DNA of 64,000 nt from Homalodisca vitripennis (GCF_021130785.1 NW_025787957.1:17457-81456); one strand, 5' to 3'. Positions 36,501 to 49,429 are shown, counted from the first letter of the stretch. The notes: generated by a model from the letters alone, not told the origin. A program made the numbers and translations.

Positions 36501-39108
36501 CCCACTATTGGTTAAAACAAAAAATGGATTTTTATCCACATCAGTCAGTTTGTTAACATAAGCTAGGGAAAAAACCAGATAAAGTAGGGGAAAATGAAGT
36601 ATAGGCAAAACTGTCGTTTACTAAACTAAGCAAGCAAACAACCAAGTTTACTTACCAAACAAAATTTGTACTATTATCTAAGGATACTGAAAGTAACCTA
36701 AATGCAATCATAAGCTAAAATTAATCCTACGGAAGAAGGACGTAAACCAGATGACAAAACAGCTGAAAGCCTGTAAAAAATAAGTTATATTTATTACTGT
36801 TCGACTTCACTTCTACGACTACGAACAAAAACTCAGCTTCATACATTTCTTACTTAAACATGGGCATTATTCAGTAAATTGGACCTGTTATCTTAAAATT
36901 GTAATATTTTTTACAATTTTACGTTGCGGTGTCAACAAGAACTACACATTGATCCCAAAATTATTTGTTGATATTGATTTGCAGCCTATTTAAAAATTGT
37001 GTTATCACTAGCTATGGTGCATGGCTATACTTCTTGAAAATAAGTACGCGCCACCTCGTATCTGAAAAAACATTACTAAGTTGTATTGCATAAGTTATGG
37101 GCTATACTATAAATGAATTTTGTTCTTTGGGTGGCATGATAGTAAGCGTATTACTTATTTTATGTAGCAACTTTCTTCGGGTAGTTACAATGGAGATAAG
37201 ATTGACTACCAAAAAAGGGAATAGGAGACAACATACGTATTTATTATGGTATTTAGTTTCCCTATTTAAGCTTATATAATCCCTAACATTTTGCAAGTAT
37301 CAAAAACTCATTAAAGTTCTTATGTGAATTTTACTATTTGTATTTTAATTCCAAACTCAACAGGATTTACGTCTCACTTTAATATATGTTGGTATCTCTA
37401 GAAGCTTTATACAAACTTACCAGATCGACAATATCCAGATTGTATTATAAGGAGTGGTGTCTCCGTATTTCAGCGTTATTGCAGTCACAGCTTATTTATG
37501 TAGCGCTCCACAAACCACTGTGGCAGTTCATCTGGAACATAGGCAACTTGAGAACGTTCCAATATACTTGTCCATCTTTCTAGTTTCTCTAATGCTTATT
37601 TCTGTTTTATTGCACTGTATAGTGGTCCTCACTTCCTAAATTAAGGCTTCCTTATATAAATATATCAAATCATACCTATATAAGTAAGGATTTTTATAAT
37701 AACGGTTTTGAACCTAAATAATTAAAAATATCACATTTATTTCGATATTATTTAATTTCAAAATAAAAATTCCTCTACATGGGAAAAATTCTCTAATTTG
37801 GTTTTCTTACACAGTTTGGATATTTTAGTATAATCTACACTGGTAAATTCTATACACAATGGGTTTTCTTGGTTTGTGATGTTAACTGGTGTCACGGGTT
37901 AATATATTCTGATTGGTTAGTTAGTCACTCTTGGCCACGATGTTGCCTTCTCTGGTTAACCCTTCCACGATGAACTGGACCAGGCGGTGCGTTTAACCTT
38001 GCATTGCAATTAGCTGTTTCAATTACACAATCTGTTATTTCGCATTTTTTTCATAAGTAAAAATTAATGCTGGTCATAAATGCTAAGATCTTTTTGTGTG
38101 TAACATGGGATTAACAAACACATATTAGTGACTAACCAATCTTATATTTATGAATCTTGCCACAAATTGCTCACAGTTTATTACTTAATAAATAACTCTA
38201 AATAACTCACGTATTTTTAATTCAATGAAGTAGAATAAAAAATGCACGCTGATTAGAATTATACGAAAACCTCACCTTTTTCAATAAAATATTTGTATAG
38301 ATTCTGTTACCAATAGAAAATTCTTGGTCACTATCTAAACATTTTGTATAGCAAACACCTTTTACCAGTGGATATAATTTTTCAAGCGCATTTTTTAAAA
38401 TATTTCAAGGTTAGTTGTTTATTAGTCATCCTACAATACCTTTCAACAAATCCCTTAGGCACAATGTACAGCATTGTGTTTTCCAGCTATTTTCGAATTT
38501 CCCTTGTCTTTAAACTAATATCTAGATACTTCACGAACTCCTTGTCCGGTCGTTGTAGATGTACTGGAAAATTTGATAGATATATTGTATTACAAAAGGT
38601 GTAACAAGAAGTTAAACGTTAGTCCTTTGACTTCCAAATTCTTAAAAGTATTTAAAAGTACAATGGCGCTATGAAAACGTCTAATATTCGTCTAAATAAT
38701 TTCGGCTCCTTGACTATCGTAGTTCACGATCGTTTAAATAGTGTCATCATTTTCTGGTAACTTTGTATTAGCTGTTTTTACGACAATAAAAATGGCTTGT
38801 ATACATTTGCTATTAGAATGTTATTACTATTAATAATGGCATAACAGTATTTGTGTATATTTGATATTTGATACATTACTTCACGCAATAAATTTAAATT
38901 AGTTTTTTTTAAGACCACGTATTTAACTCTATTAAGTTGAAACTGCAAACAACCTATTAGGCAAAACTTTCTTTACCTCATATAATTTAATTTATGGATC
39001 TTCCAAAACTTTATGATACTTTATCAATTTAATTGAAGTTATAAAGTAAACACGTAATTATATAAATTATAAATATATTTTAAAATATGTGCCGCTATAC
39101 GTATATAG
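30531..39108. other. AT-rich DNA, no gene supported
   Basis: Nearly 9 kb in which I find no gene, RNA or clear mobile element. Open frames at 33272-33469, 33514-33757, 34386-34664, 34887-35174, 35378-35629, 37097-37296 and 38344-38604 are all short, mostly not ATG-led, and rich in Phe, Ile, Asn, Lys and Tyr as expected from base composition. At 33575-33757 on the minus strand, FQEEHKRTIHNK is faintly like GIY-YIG-type retroelement endonuclease segments, but not enough to call. T-runs (32302-32312) and AT hairpins (36452-36477) are low complexity. Confidence 0.5.
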
Positions 39109-39246
39109 TTAGAAATAATAAGCACTAGCAAACATATAAAAATCCCCATTATGTTGTCTTACAAAAGGTATACGGAGTGAGTACACGTAAACGGGGCATA
39201 GAATAAGGACAACGAGTAAAGCCCTGACTCGTGCTATGGACGCCAT
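39109..39246 (-). CDS. Candidate secreted-peptide frame (45 codons)
   Basis: The minus-strand ATG at 39244-39246 opens MASIARVRALLVVLILCPVY, then VYSLRIPFVRQ and on to a TAA at 39109-39111. The N-terminus has a basic residue pair before a strong hydrophobic core (ALLVVLILCPVYVY), the layout of a signal peptide or membrane anchor. Codons in this part are GC-rich (GCG, TCC, CGA, GTC, GTT, CCC, GTG) compared with the AT-rich neighbourhood. The frame is also open upstream of the ATG for about 22 codons (QTSDDIQELIFGWELKRV just before it), so the ATG may be internal to an exon. A GTAAGA donor occurs in phase 0 after ...RIPF, so the AT-rich last 18 codons may be intron. No homologue is recognised. 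Confidence 0.35.
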   Translation of the reverse strand: MASIARVRALLVVLILCPVYVYSLRIPFVRQHNGDFYMFASAYYF

Positions 39247-40580
39247 AACTCGTTTTAGTTCCCACCCAAAGATGAGTTCTTGGATATCATCGGATGTTTG
39301 AGGGGAATATAATTTGAGGGAACCACAATTATTTTAAACTTTTTTCTGGATTTTTGATAAAATCAGTGCCATATTTTGATAGTATACATTTTAATATTAC
39401 ATGGTTTATTTTACATTTCATTCTGATATATATATACAAAATAAAAGTATTCGTTTGCTACTAATTTAAATAAAACAAAAAAATGAGGATATTATAATCA
39501 AGTTAACATATAAAAAAGTGCACAAATCCTTTAGTGATAATGTATTCTATAGTCGATAATAATCTAGTGTAAAGTAATTTTAATCTATGTTTTGTACGTT
39601 TATGATCTTTGCTGTAAATCAAAATGTCAAAGATTTTAAAAAGAGGACAAAATAACTAATAAATATTTATTAAGTTTTTTTTTTAACAAGCATAACAAAA
39701 ATGAAGTTTATAGATTACAATCAGTTTGAAACACGGAAAATATAAAGTGAATTTTTTTTTTAGATTGTTTAAATTTTACTTAAGAACGAGTCAATACTTA
39801 ACAGCGATTTTTGGAATCATTTATTTATTCCTGATGCAATTCAAAACTGTAATAGATTGCCTGTTTAGTTACTATATTATACTGGTTGAGAGCTTGCAAG
39901 TAAAATAGCATCTAATAAAGGAACAATTACCTTATTTCTATGCCCTTAACTGTTGTTCTCTCCCAAACCTGGTACTGCGGAAACATCGGTATTTCTATAG
40001 TTCCAAACCACGATAAAATGTTAATGGAAAACTGCACGGAATGAAATTGTTCTTTAACGTGTAAACATAACGTTGTTGAAAGTTTGAGTATTTGCTTAGT
40101 TTTTGTTTTTATGTTTTTGTTATTGCAGCCTGTGACAAGTTAAGGTAAAATGGAGAAAAATAACTCAAATATTTCCCGAGAATTCTACATGTTTACCTGA
40201 TATGATTCTATTGTTTATTAACTTAAATCTTTCCTGTTTTATTTTTCTTTTTCTTGTAATATTGGTTTTTAGCCTATAGCTACAAACAATTAAATTAACG
40301 GTTCCATATAATTTCGCTTAGAGAAAGAGAAGCAAAGCGCCATAGGGCAAGTTGCAAAAAAGAAAAACAGACGAGGACAACAAGCGTTTGTCACTTAAAT
40401 AAAATTAAAATCGCACTCACAAAAATTAAGTACGAACAGAAACACAAAGAGTGATTAAATTGTTTATCATGATGATACAAAACAGTACACGACTACAAGA
40501 ACATGTAACAAAGTTCAACTTGATGGGAAAAACACTTAATTGTTTATTTATTGCTTATTTATTGTATTACATTTTAAATA
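39247..40580. other. AT-rich DNA, no gene seen
   Basis: No repeat or coding feature beyond the upstream extension of the previous frame (to about 39312). Confidence 0.55.
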
Positions 40581-41120
40581 TTGCTATGTAAATTTTAATT
40601 TTTGTATTAATTATTATATATCATATAGCCTTGCGTTATTGATACCAAAATCTAATTTACTTTGCCCAAAATAAAAAATCTTTGGTTTAAGGCAGAGCTA
40701 CAGAATTCCCCCCCCCCCACCATCGCTGTAAAGTTTGACAAGGTTCATGCAACAAAAAGTATCGATAATATTTTAATACGAATTTCAAATATTATCAAAG
40801 TATTAAATCGCTCAACGTTGTTACATAATATGGAAAACTACTATGTATTTTGCTATGTAAATTTTAATTATGTTTTAATTATTTATATTTTCATATAGCA
40901 CTCGTTATAGATACCACAATTAATTGCTTTGCTAAATAAAAATTTTTGTTTAAGGCAAAGCTCCTAGATTAACCCCCCCCCCCACCGTTACTGTAAGTTT
41001 GACTAGATTTTGTGCACAAAATTATCGTTTTATTTATTACGAACATTTCAAAAATATATCCAAAGTGATATATCTATCAAACGTGTTACCATAAATGGGA
41101 AACTGCTATGTACTTTGTAA
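40581..41120. repeat. ~270-bp tandem duplication with C-tracts
   Basis: Unit 1 (40581-40849) and unit 2 (40850-41120) both start TTGCTATGTAAATTTTAATT. Both continue with a TCATATAGC-like block, a TTTAAGGCAAAGCT-type block, a run of nine or more C followed by ACC, and CTGTAA-GTTTGAC. The copies are clearly diverged. The exact C-tract length is the kind of feature sequencing often gets wrong. Confidence 0.9.
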
Positions 41121-43245
41121 CTTTTATGAAGTATGTCAACAAACTTTATTTACATGAGGCTACATATTAGTTCTGTAGGAGAAATTGTGGTTGTCTCTTA
41201 GAAAACCTGATGGCCAAATTAATAATCTACTCCTTAGTTAAGTACATCTTTCGATTTTTGTTCGGTAACTTATACTTATCTTTTCTTATTGAAACTCTGT
41301 AAAATCGACCAATATAAAATAACACAATACCAGATTCTTGTGGATATTTAAAATTATCTTTTTGGTTTACTGACTTTTATACAATTACCAGTGCAATATA
41401 AATTTTTAAATTTAATGATCTTAGCTACCGTACACATTTTACGTACGTTAATTGTTCTTGAAAAGTTTAACTTTTTATATTTTTCATTATAACATTAACT
41501 TTGTATTTTTAAAAAGTAGTTTCATTGCTGAAGTTGTTCTGTTAAAAAACAAGGAAAATGAAGTAAATCTAATATTAATATATCAATATATCTTTAATTC
41601 ATTAAAAAAATAATATAGTCTTGTATCATACATTTATATAATATCGACTAAGCATGAATAACAACCATTTTAGTTCGTCGAATTTAAAAACACTTCTGTT
41701 ACATAGTAGAACTCCCATTATAGATATTCCGCCCCTTGTTGGCACTCCAAGATAATATTTTATGTAAGCACCCAATGTTGTGCATTTTTCTGACATTATG
41801 GGGAAATGACCTTGCCTTTAGTGAAGACGATGTGAACACGTTTGAAAGGATTATAGTGCATAATGCTTCACAGGACCCATTCATAAAGCAATTTGAAATA
41901 TAAAGAACATTCATTTTATTATTATTTATGGATAAAAATCAGGAAATCATTTACTACGAAATTTATGTTTTTCATGAATTTAGATGAATATCCGTCCAAA
42001 ATTAATTTACATTGCATCTGGGAAATCCATACACTATCGAAAGTTCTGTGACCACACACATGATATGAAAGTCAATCTCGACAGACGGAGTTTCAAAGGC
42101 ATTGGATGTATTTTAATCAGCAACACGGTATGCTTCGTTTCGCGGCTATATAATGGAGGACGCTTGAATTGTGTGTAGAAAAACCATTTTGTCTGGTCGC
42201 AAGATGTAGTTTTGTTCATATATGTTTGGTACGTTTACAATTACAGATGAATGTTTATGAAGCATTTATATGAATATCAATTCTTAATGGATTTAAAAGG
42301 AAATGTTTTAAACACAGGTAGTTACAAGTGTATTAGGTATTGATTAGGAGTAACTTCCGCTTTAAAATTGGAAACAATTACTTTTTTATTCATTTAAACG
42401 CTAAACATCTGTAAGTAAGATTTAGTATTTAGAGGACAGGAATGCCTTTAGCTGACATAGAATATGTAAAACTCTGACTAATTCCACTTATAAGTTCTAA
42501 TGTTGCTACAGGTTATGTTGAATTAAAATCTTCGTTAAGTATTGTTAGTTAAGATTTTGATAGATATTGAAAAACATTTCGCCAAGTAACTGTATTTAGA
42601 ATGACTTTTAACATTAAACTTCTATAAAGAAATAAATAATGGTAAAATAAATTTATAAAAATATTAACAAACTTTTAGGAAGTCTCTTGATCCCGTAATA
42701 AAACACGCAAAACCCTGATAAAACCATGCATTAACTGGAATAAAAACAACATTTAACTGGTTTTTTGTTTAAGAATTTATAATTATCTTAATAGTTATTC
42801 GATGGTTTTTGGACTACAGTATTAACCTGGCAATTTCTATAGAAGTAATGATACTGTTTAAATTAAGTCATTTGGCTTCGTAAAGTTTGAACCTTACATT
42901 CATTACTGTGAACCGAGTCCGCTTATTAGGCATCTTTTATCAGCAAAAAAAAATTTTTGATTTTCTTGTTTGGAAAAAGAAACCGCCTTGACTGATTAGT
43001 CCATTCACCCTAATTTGCTTCCCTTGATTGCTTTATATGGAGAAAATTAAAAACATTTTTGTACTTTAAACAGGGCTACAAAGACGTGAATTAAACTATA
43101 TAATAGGATAGGCGAATTAAAATCAGGCAAAACGTAGTTATTGAGAAAAAACGTTAGTGAATAAATTTTTCTTTTTGGGTGAACGCCAATCTCCAAGTTA
43201 ACTTCATCTTAGTGCAAGCGATTGAACATCTGTGTCTGTTTACAG
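41121..43245. other. AT-rich DNA, no gene supported
   Basis: An ATG-led plus frame at 41984-42178 (containing SIHYRKFCDHTHDMKVNL, then a donor-like GGTATGC) and an ATG-led minus frame at 41699-41914 are present. Neither is recognised, and the plus frame is opposed by another open frame (42034-42219). Confidence 0.45.
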
Positions 43246-43423
43246 AACTTAACTCCTGTAAATAATGGCATGTTTCTTCGAAGAAATCCATAAACAGTCG
43301 TTGGAGGAAAAAGCTCAAAAATATAAACAACGCATTTATCGCTTAGACTTCAAAGATACCAAAACTACAAAATATAGTGTAGTCTGGGTAAAGAGAGTTA
43401 CTTTGGATTGTCTCACTGTCTGA
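43246..43423 (+). CDS. Candidate short coding exon, unknown protein
   Basis: CTGTGTCTGTTTACAG, ending at about 43244, is a strong acceptor. The ATG at 43265 lies in a good context (AATAATGG) and opens 52 codons: MACFFEEIHKQSLEEKAQKY, then KQRIYRLDFKDTKTTKYSVV, then a short end to TGA at 43421-43423. The peptide is hydrophilic, helix-friendly and unlike AT-rich noise. A possible donor (TGGGTAAAG at about 43385) would cut it after ...SVVW. A TAA lies in frame two codons upstream of the ATG, so the start is well defined if this is a first coding exon. No domain is recognised. Confidence 0.35.
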
Positions 43424-44264
43424 GAAATTGAGTGCACATGCGATGTTTTAGACATGATCTCTAGGTACGGTGGTGCAGCCTAGTTTTTTTACAACCTTCT
43501 ACGTAAAGTATGTATTTGGAATCGGATGCTATTAACAGGTCTCTCAGATTCTAGAAGTCAAATGTGACTTTTAGATGTTCCTCACAAAGTGAGGTGAATG
43601 GATCTAAAGGTTCAAAATAATCATCAAAATAAGATAGTTCCATGAAACATGAAATACCAACTTTTAATTATTTTGTTTATGAACCAAGTTCAAACAGAAT
43701 AAATAAATTCGTTGAGTAAATGGTTTAATAATTCCTTTGCCAAATATAATTTTTAAGTGCAGTACATGACAGCACTGTATTCTCACAATTTAGTTGTGAA
43801 TTTTAAAGCCCACGATTCAAGTAGGAACATTAAACTTTTCTTACATAAGCATCGATGTGTATAAAAACGAAAATATACAGGTGTAATATAAGATATCATA
43901 TTTCTTTTAGGAAAATGTAATGTGAAACCATATAATTTTTCTTATTTACTATTATAAACATTGTTAAATCCATGTTAATTAATAGTTCAAATGATGTTGG
44001 GGTTAAAATCTACTTATTTAAAAATGTAAATATAGGTTAAAAGGTTTTTTAACCTAAGTCTATACATAGCATTCAATATCATTATTGCAGTTTCTGTGAG
44101 GAATGACGCATGTGCTGGAATAAAATTTTATAAATTTCTATTATTGGAAATGATTACATTCAAAATATTAGTATTGAACAATTAGAATAAACAACATTGG
44201 AGTATTTGTTGATGATACAAAAATATTAAAATAATATAACGGGGAGAATCAAAGAAATAATGAG
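43424..44264. other. AT-rich DNA, no gene seen
   Basis: Nothing recognised on either strand. Confidence 0.6.
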
Positions 44265-44460
44265 GTAAGAAAGGCCACTGGATGCTCAGTGGCAGTAATT
44301 TACAATTAAAATGCGCCCCACGTTGACTAACAAGGTTATTAGGTTAGCCACTCACGAAAGCTCATATAAAAATATAAAAACGAAGTGCTAAGTAAGGCTT
44401 TGTATGGGAATAAGTGAAAGTGATTTTAGAATCATTTTCATTTATTAATTAGTAGCTTCA
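44265..44460 (+). repeat. Unnamed dispersed repeat, copy 1 of 4
   Basis: Shares with the copies at 51292, 61301 and 62550 an ordered set of blocks: CAGTGGC-GTAATTTACA, a GCGCCC-like block, ACTAACAAGGTTATTAGG (GATAACAAGATTATTGG in copy 2), CCACTCACGAAAGCT (CCGCTCACAAAAGCT), AAAAACGAAGTGC and a final CATTTATTAATTAGTAGC. This is the only copy in the cleaner part of the window. No open frame, terminal inverted repeat or pol III box is evident. Confidence 0.85.
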
Positions 44461-45440
44461 TTCTTGTATTGTACAGTCACTAGGATAAAGAAACTGGTGT
44501 GTTATGAATATAATATATCCGTGCAATATATTACATTAAAGAAACAGTCGTGGACATATATTTTTTGCCCAAATTATAATAGTTTTTAAAAACGAGAATT
44601 TTGAAATAGATGTGTGAGGAAAATGTAGCTAAATATTTGTTTTAAAAAAGGGAAGTTTATTATTCTGGGATTTATTTTTTGGAATGGCAATAATTTGCTT
44701 TCCATTGAAAGAATCTAAATATGTTCACTAACGCCTCAGCAACCTTTAGGATTGATCATAAACCTTTTCTAAACACGATTTTCCATATTAGAAATAAATT
44801 TTTAATGTTAAAATTGTCATATTTTGCGTCACTTCGTTCTCAAAATATCATTACTGACAGAAAAAAAAGTGATATATTTTCCAACATTCAGTGGGCTTCA
44901 GGCTTTCACTAACGCTCTTAATATAAAGTACGAGTTTGGTATTTTTTAATGTGTCAAATTAGATATACCATTATTACTTACAGATGTAATATCAATATTT
45001 TTATTTTTTTATCTTTACTATTATCTAAGACATTTGTTGTAAGTACGTTCGTTAGGCCTTTATAGGTAGCTGTGGATATAAAAATTTAGTTATAATATAA
45101 TTATATTATATATATATATATATTATATATATCTGAATAAATTGTCCAACATTCTCTGTTATACTTATTGCATATAAACATGATTAAAAAAGTAAGAAGT
45201 GCGTGTTATGAGAAGGTAGATGTCTTCATGTAAACTAGTCGTGTAATTCTGTGTGATGATGCCCTACAACGGAAATTGGATTTCTAAGTTTCTCTAATAT
45301 CAATTCGGTCATAGTAATCATGTTGGTTATAGTGCTCCCTGATAGTAAAAGGCACAAAATCGTCGTACAGCATTCATATTTATATTATTAATATAACTTT
45401 TATTATTGAGCGGCTTCAATCTATATCTCCGGTAATGGTG
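44461..45440. other. AT-rich DNA, no gene seen
   Basis: Includes a (TA)n tract at about 45100-45132. Open frames are AT-biased and unrecognised. Confidence 0.6.
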
Positions 45441-45676
45441 TGTTTTATATAGTGTTATGTGGTGTGGTTTATTGGCTACAGAGGCCAACTGACCATTTGA
45501 AGGCGTTGGCATTTCGGGTAGAGTTGCGCGGTCAAGACTCCGAGCCGTGGTTGTACAAGTTAGGAGTAGCCTCAGTCTCCAGTTTAATATTTTGTTTAAT
45601 TAAGTTGTTTGTTAGTTTTGCTGAGCTGTTTTCCTTCTGACATGTGCGGCTAAGTTTTACGGCCCCTCATGATGAG
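45441..45676 (+). promoter_or_regulatory. Candidate TATA, leader exon and donor
   Basis: TTTTATATAG at 45443-45452 is followed by a GC-richer leader (TTGCGCGGTCAAGACTCCGA) and then by GATGAGTAAGTTT, a donor at 45676. Downstream the DNA becomes strongly T-rich to about 46700, as seen in introns or in LTR leader regions. It precedes the retrotransposon LTR at 46956 and could be a separate older element. No coding frame is convincing. Confidence 0.25.
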
Positions 45677-46955
45677 TAAGTTTTGTTTCTTTTATATTTT
45701 TAAGTGATTATTTTTTTATTTTTCAACTGTGAAGGTTAAGAGCACATGGTTTTCCAAATTGTTTAGTTTTGCCTTTTATTAAATTTTAGTACTTCTGGCT
45801 GTTAACTAATTTTTAAATTGGCTTTCAAATTAATTCTCTTAAACGTTTATTAGTTTCACCCTTTATATCGGCTTAATTTAATTTTCTGTTCTCAGTGAGG
45901 CCAGTCCTCTAGGCTATACTGTTACAGTTCATTTTTAATTCTGCAGCCATTAGTGTTTGTTTATTGTCACTTGTTATGTAGTTTTTGTAACAAACCCAGA
46001 GAGACTTGCTGCGGTTCATTTTACTAAATTTTTAAGCCTTTACTTCTGAGAGATGTAACGTTCTTCGGGTCTTTTAGCCCTAACCTCCCCCCTTATAGCC
46101 TACTTGGTTAATTTAAGGGCCTGCTGGCCATCAAATTTAATTTAGATTAATGTTATTAGGCTGCTATTATGGCCATCAGTTCTTTTTTCTAATAATTTAA
46201 TTTTTTTTTTACCAAGAGTAAAACGCTTAAATTTTTGTTCTGTGACAGGAGGGGATTTTTCATACTAACTTTCTTTGGGGTTGTTGTTTTGAGTTGGGAA
46301 ATTTCTATTTTAAGTGCAGGTTTGCCCTTGCTGCTTTTCACCATTGTGAAGCCATTTCGGTCAATATTGCCTGTTTTAATAAAATGTTTTAACCAAATTG
46401 TTACGTATGGTCGGCTAATGCGTATACCTCAAATAAAATTTCTTTTTAATTATTGTTTTAGTCTTTTAAATGGAATATCTTGTTTATTTATTGTTTTTTC
46501 TATGTTACAGCTTCTATATTAAGGTTTTATTTTATTTTTTTTCAGTAATTGATTGGTCTGTGATATTTTGAAATTTTGGTAATTTAACTTAACTTCAAAA
46601 TTCTAGTTCGATATTTTTGGGCAACTTTACTTTTATTAAATCTATATTGTTTGGCATCTATTTATTAATTATTATTAACTTTAAAAGGTTACTAGGCTGA
46701 AAAACTGGGTTTCATGGGTCCAGGAGATGAGTTGATTTTTCTGCTGTCAATCTCTCCATCATGCGTGTCGCAGAGTAACCTTCGCTTTTGCGCTCTTCTA
46801 GTCCGGACGGCCACCATGATGGACATTTCTATAGTTCAACATCTGTTGTCTGTGTTACCCAGCCCATATTCTTTATTTATTTGTTTATTGTTATTGTTGC
46901 CATTATATTGTTTATATTTTTGTTATTTAATTTTAAGTTAGTTTTAGATTGTGAG
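45677..46955. other. T-rich DNA upstream of the retrotransposon
   Basis: Long T-rich stretch. The frames at 46235-46522 and 46714-46997 are hydrophobic by composition. GTCCGGACGGCCACCATGAT at about 46801 is a GC-rich patch without a recognisable product. Confidence 0.5.
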
Positions 46956-47805
46956 TGGAATTGGCATTCTTGTTTCAAAAGATTGGCCAGTTTCTAATTT
47001 TTTGTGTATATGCTGGTGCACCTGACGAGGATTGTTTTGAGGTATTACTACTGCTGGCACATTTTATTTTTTTTTATTTTTTTTATTTTTAATATATTAT
47101 ATTGTATATATTATATATATATAGTATATATTTTATGAAAGGATAGGGCCTATGATGTGTCCTTAGTAAAATGAGCTGAGTATACTGACCCACGGTGATC
47201 TTTTTTTAACCTAGTTTGGTTTTGATCGGCATCCCGTTCGCCACCATGGGGGCGCGTTCCCTGATGGTTTGCTGTGGGTGGTGTGCGAGCGGCGATGTAC
47301 GGTTTCAATGGTAGCAGAGCGTGGTTAGCTGCTAGCTCAGCTGTCTCTCAGATTTGGTTTTGTTTGTTGGTGTAGGTTAGTGTTAGGTAGGGGGAGGTTA
47401 GAGTACACAACTTTTTTTTTCATTAGGAGCTCGCCCTAGCACAGAGATACCGGGTGGGAATTGGTTTTAGTGTCTTGCTTCCTGCGACTTACCTTTTGCA
47501 GGGAGCAAGGGGACTCTAAAATAGTTAACGCTAAATTTATCTAAATGTACCTCTACTTCTCCCCTATCAAATGTGTTGTCTTTGTTATATTTATTGCTTC
47601 CTGTGTTTGTAGGGTTTGTGTGTTAGTGTATTTTGCAGGGTATTCCTTCGTATTAGGTGGCAGGTATTAAGTTCTTCACTTGGACCCTCGTCAGTAGTAA
47701 GCGCTTTTGTGAGTTGAGTCACCTTAGGTTATAAGTAATGTTGCGTTCGTTTGTTGTTTATTGTTGTATTTATTTGTCTTAATTGTTTGGGTTTAGGCGT
47801 TTCCC
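46956..47805 (+). repeat. 5' long terminal repeat (right border uncertain)
   Basis: Begins TGGAATTGGCATTCTTGTTT. Its first 318 bp match the right-hand repeat, through GGATAGGGCCTATGATGTGT, GAGCTGAGTATACTGAC, CATCCCGTTCGCCACC and GATGGTTTGCT. Beyond that the right copy is truncated, so the 3' border is inferred from TGGTCCCGAAC at 47806, a possible tRNA primer-binding site. A stem (TTGCTTCCTGC paired with GCAGGGAGCAA) lies near 47480-47515. Confidence 0.65.
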
Positions 47806-47977
47806 TGGTCCCGAACATCTAGCAAGCCGAGTTGGTTTTTGAGGGCGGCGGGGACAGAAGCCCGGGGAGTTTGTGAGGGCTTTAAAGAGCTCAATTACGG
47901 GTTGTATAGCGTGGAACCGGCACCTGGAATGCGATTTTCCCAAATTAACACAGAATTAAATTTTTTTTAAACCGGGA

Positions 47978-48070
47978 ATGGAGGAATTAGAAGACGATAT
48001 TATTTTGAGTCACTTCCATGCCCGGAGTCAGCAAAGGGCTAGATTGGATCTAGCTTTTACATGGGTGACA
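47978..48070 (+). pseudogene. Probable gag start, truncated
   Basis: The ATG at 47978 opens MEELEDDIILSHFHARSQQR and continues about 11 residues to a TAG at about 48068. Position, after the presumed LTR and leader, and its acidic N-terminus suit gag, but I see no capsid or zinc-knuckle motif. The following 1.3 kb (48070-49430) lacks a long plus frame; the open frames there run on the minus strand and are antisense shadows. Confidence 0.4.
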
Positions 48071-49429
48071 GTATAGTTTTACTTATGTCAGCTCTAGTTA
48101 GACTCTGTATTAAATTTGGGGGTTTTAGGCAGTAACAAATTAAAAAAAGCCTTAGAGGGGTTGGTGAGGTGCGCTCGGTGAAAGAGAAGGGTGGTTTTTT
48201 TACGCTGTCACTCCAACGGGGTTCCCTTACCTTACTTTGGCTAACCATCCACCGGCTCTTTTTAGAGCCTCCCGGGGTTACTATGTTCGATGGGTAGGGG
48301 GCCCCTCGGGAAGTGCGGTGAGGCATCATCTTAGTTGTGCCTTCTTTTTTAGTTTTGGCAAACTGCCCCATCCTTTGGGGAGTGTTTTACAACATTTCCC
48401 CCAAAAGGGTTGAGGGGCTTGAACTAATTTTTTTTTCCCATTTCCTTCTGGATGTTTTTTGCTGAGAGAATTTCTGTATGACAGACCCTTGCTTATAAAG
48501 ATTTTAGGCATTTTTCCCTTTAAAGGCCGCTTTTTGTTTCGCCTCTAGAATGCCTTAAGAGGGGTTTGCCACTTTGCCCCAGTTCCACGCCGAGATCTTG
48601 GAAGTTCTTTTTACCTGCTTCGGGTTAGGAGCGCTTGCGGGTGGAAGCGTTTACCTTTCTAGCACCAGACGGGGGGACTTTGGGAGCTTTTTTGTCGGGA
48701 CATACGGGATGTAGCTCGGGTGTTGCCTTGGGGCTGAGCGAAACGGATTTGGTGAGCCTTATTTTGGAGGGCATTAAACCGGGAAGAACGCCCCCGTTTG
48801 ATTTTTTGTAGCGTCCCGTTCTTTTGCGGATTTGGGACGCCTTTCCCCAATTCTCTAGGGGGTTCAGGTTGCGGATGATCAAAGGGAGGCCATGTCGAGG
48901 CATCTTCCTCACTTGCCTCCGGGGCGGTCCATGCTCCGGTGCAGTCTGAGCCAAGCGTGCCCCCCTTCCCGTAGGCAGCCTCCCCACTGTTTTTGGCTGC
49001 AAGCAAATGGGACTTTTTAGACCGTTTTGTCCACTTAATAAAAAAACTAGTAAGGGTTGCGGATGAGTAAGCCCCAATCGTGCCAGTAAAGGTAATTTTT
49101 AGGGCAAATATGTACCTGATTTTGATGGTAAAAGGGTAGCTGGTTTAATAAGAACAGAAAAACAGAAAAAAAAGAATTGGGGAGTTATCATCGTTGGCCG
49201 AGGGGGGGAGGTGTGTCTCGGCTGCGCAGGGGGTAAGGGGTGCCGCTCAACCTGCCCACATGGATGTATTGGGGGAATGTGGTGCAGAAGGCCCCCGGTT
49301 GATTCGGGGCAGCACGCCGGCTGATTTTTTTGTCGGGTTTTTTGGGGATCTAAAATCTCTGGGCTAATACGGGAGGTTGAGCCCCAGTTCACTTATCTGC
49401 TGGACTGCCCTTTACGCACACCTTTACCT

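Noticed and set aside
48057..49392. Several long minus-strand frames up to 150 codons, proline- and arginine-rich
   Set aside because: They are antisense to the gag-to-protease part of the plus-strand retrotransposon and reflect its GC-rich coding content; no domain is recognisable.
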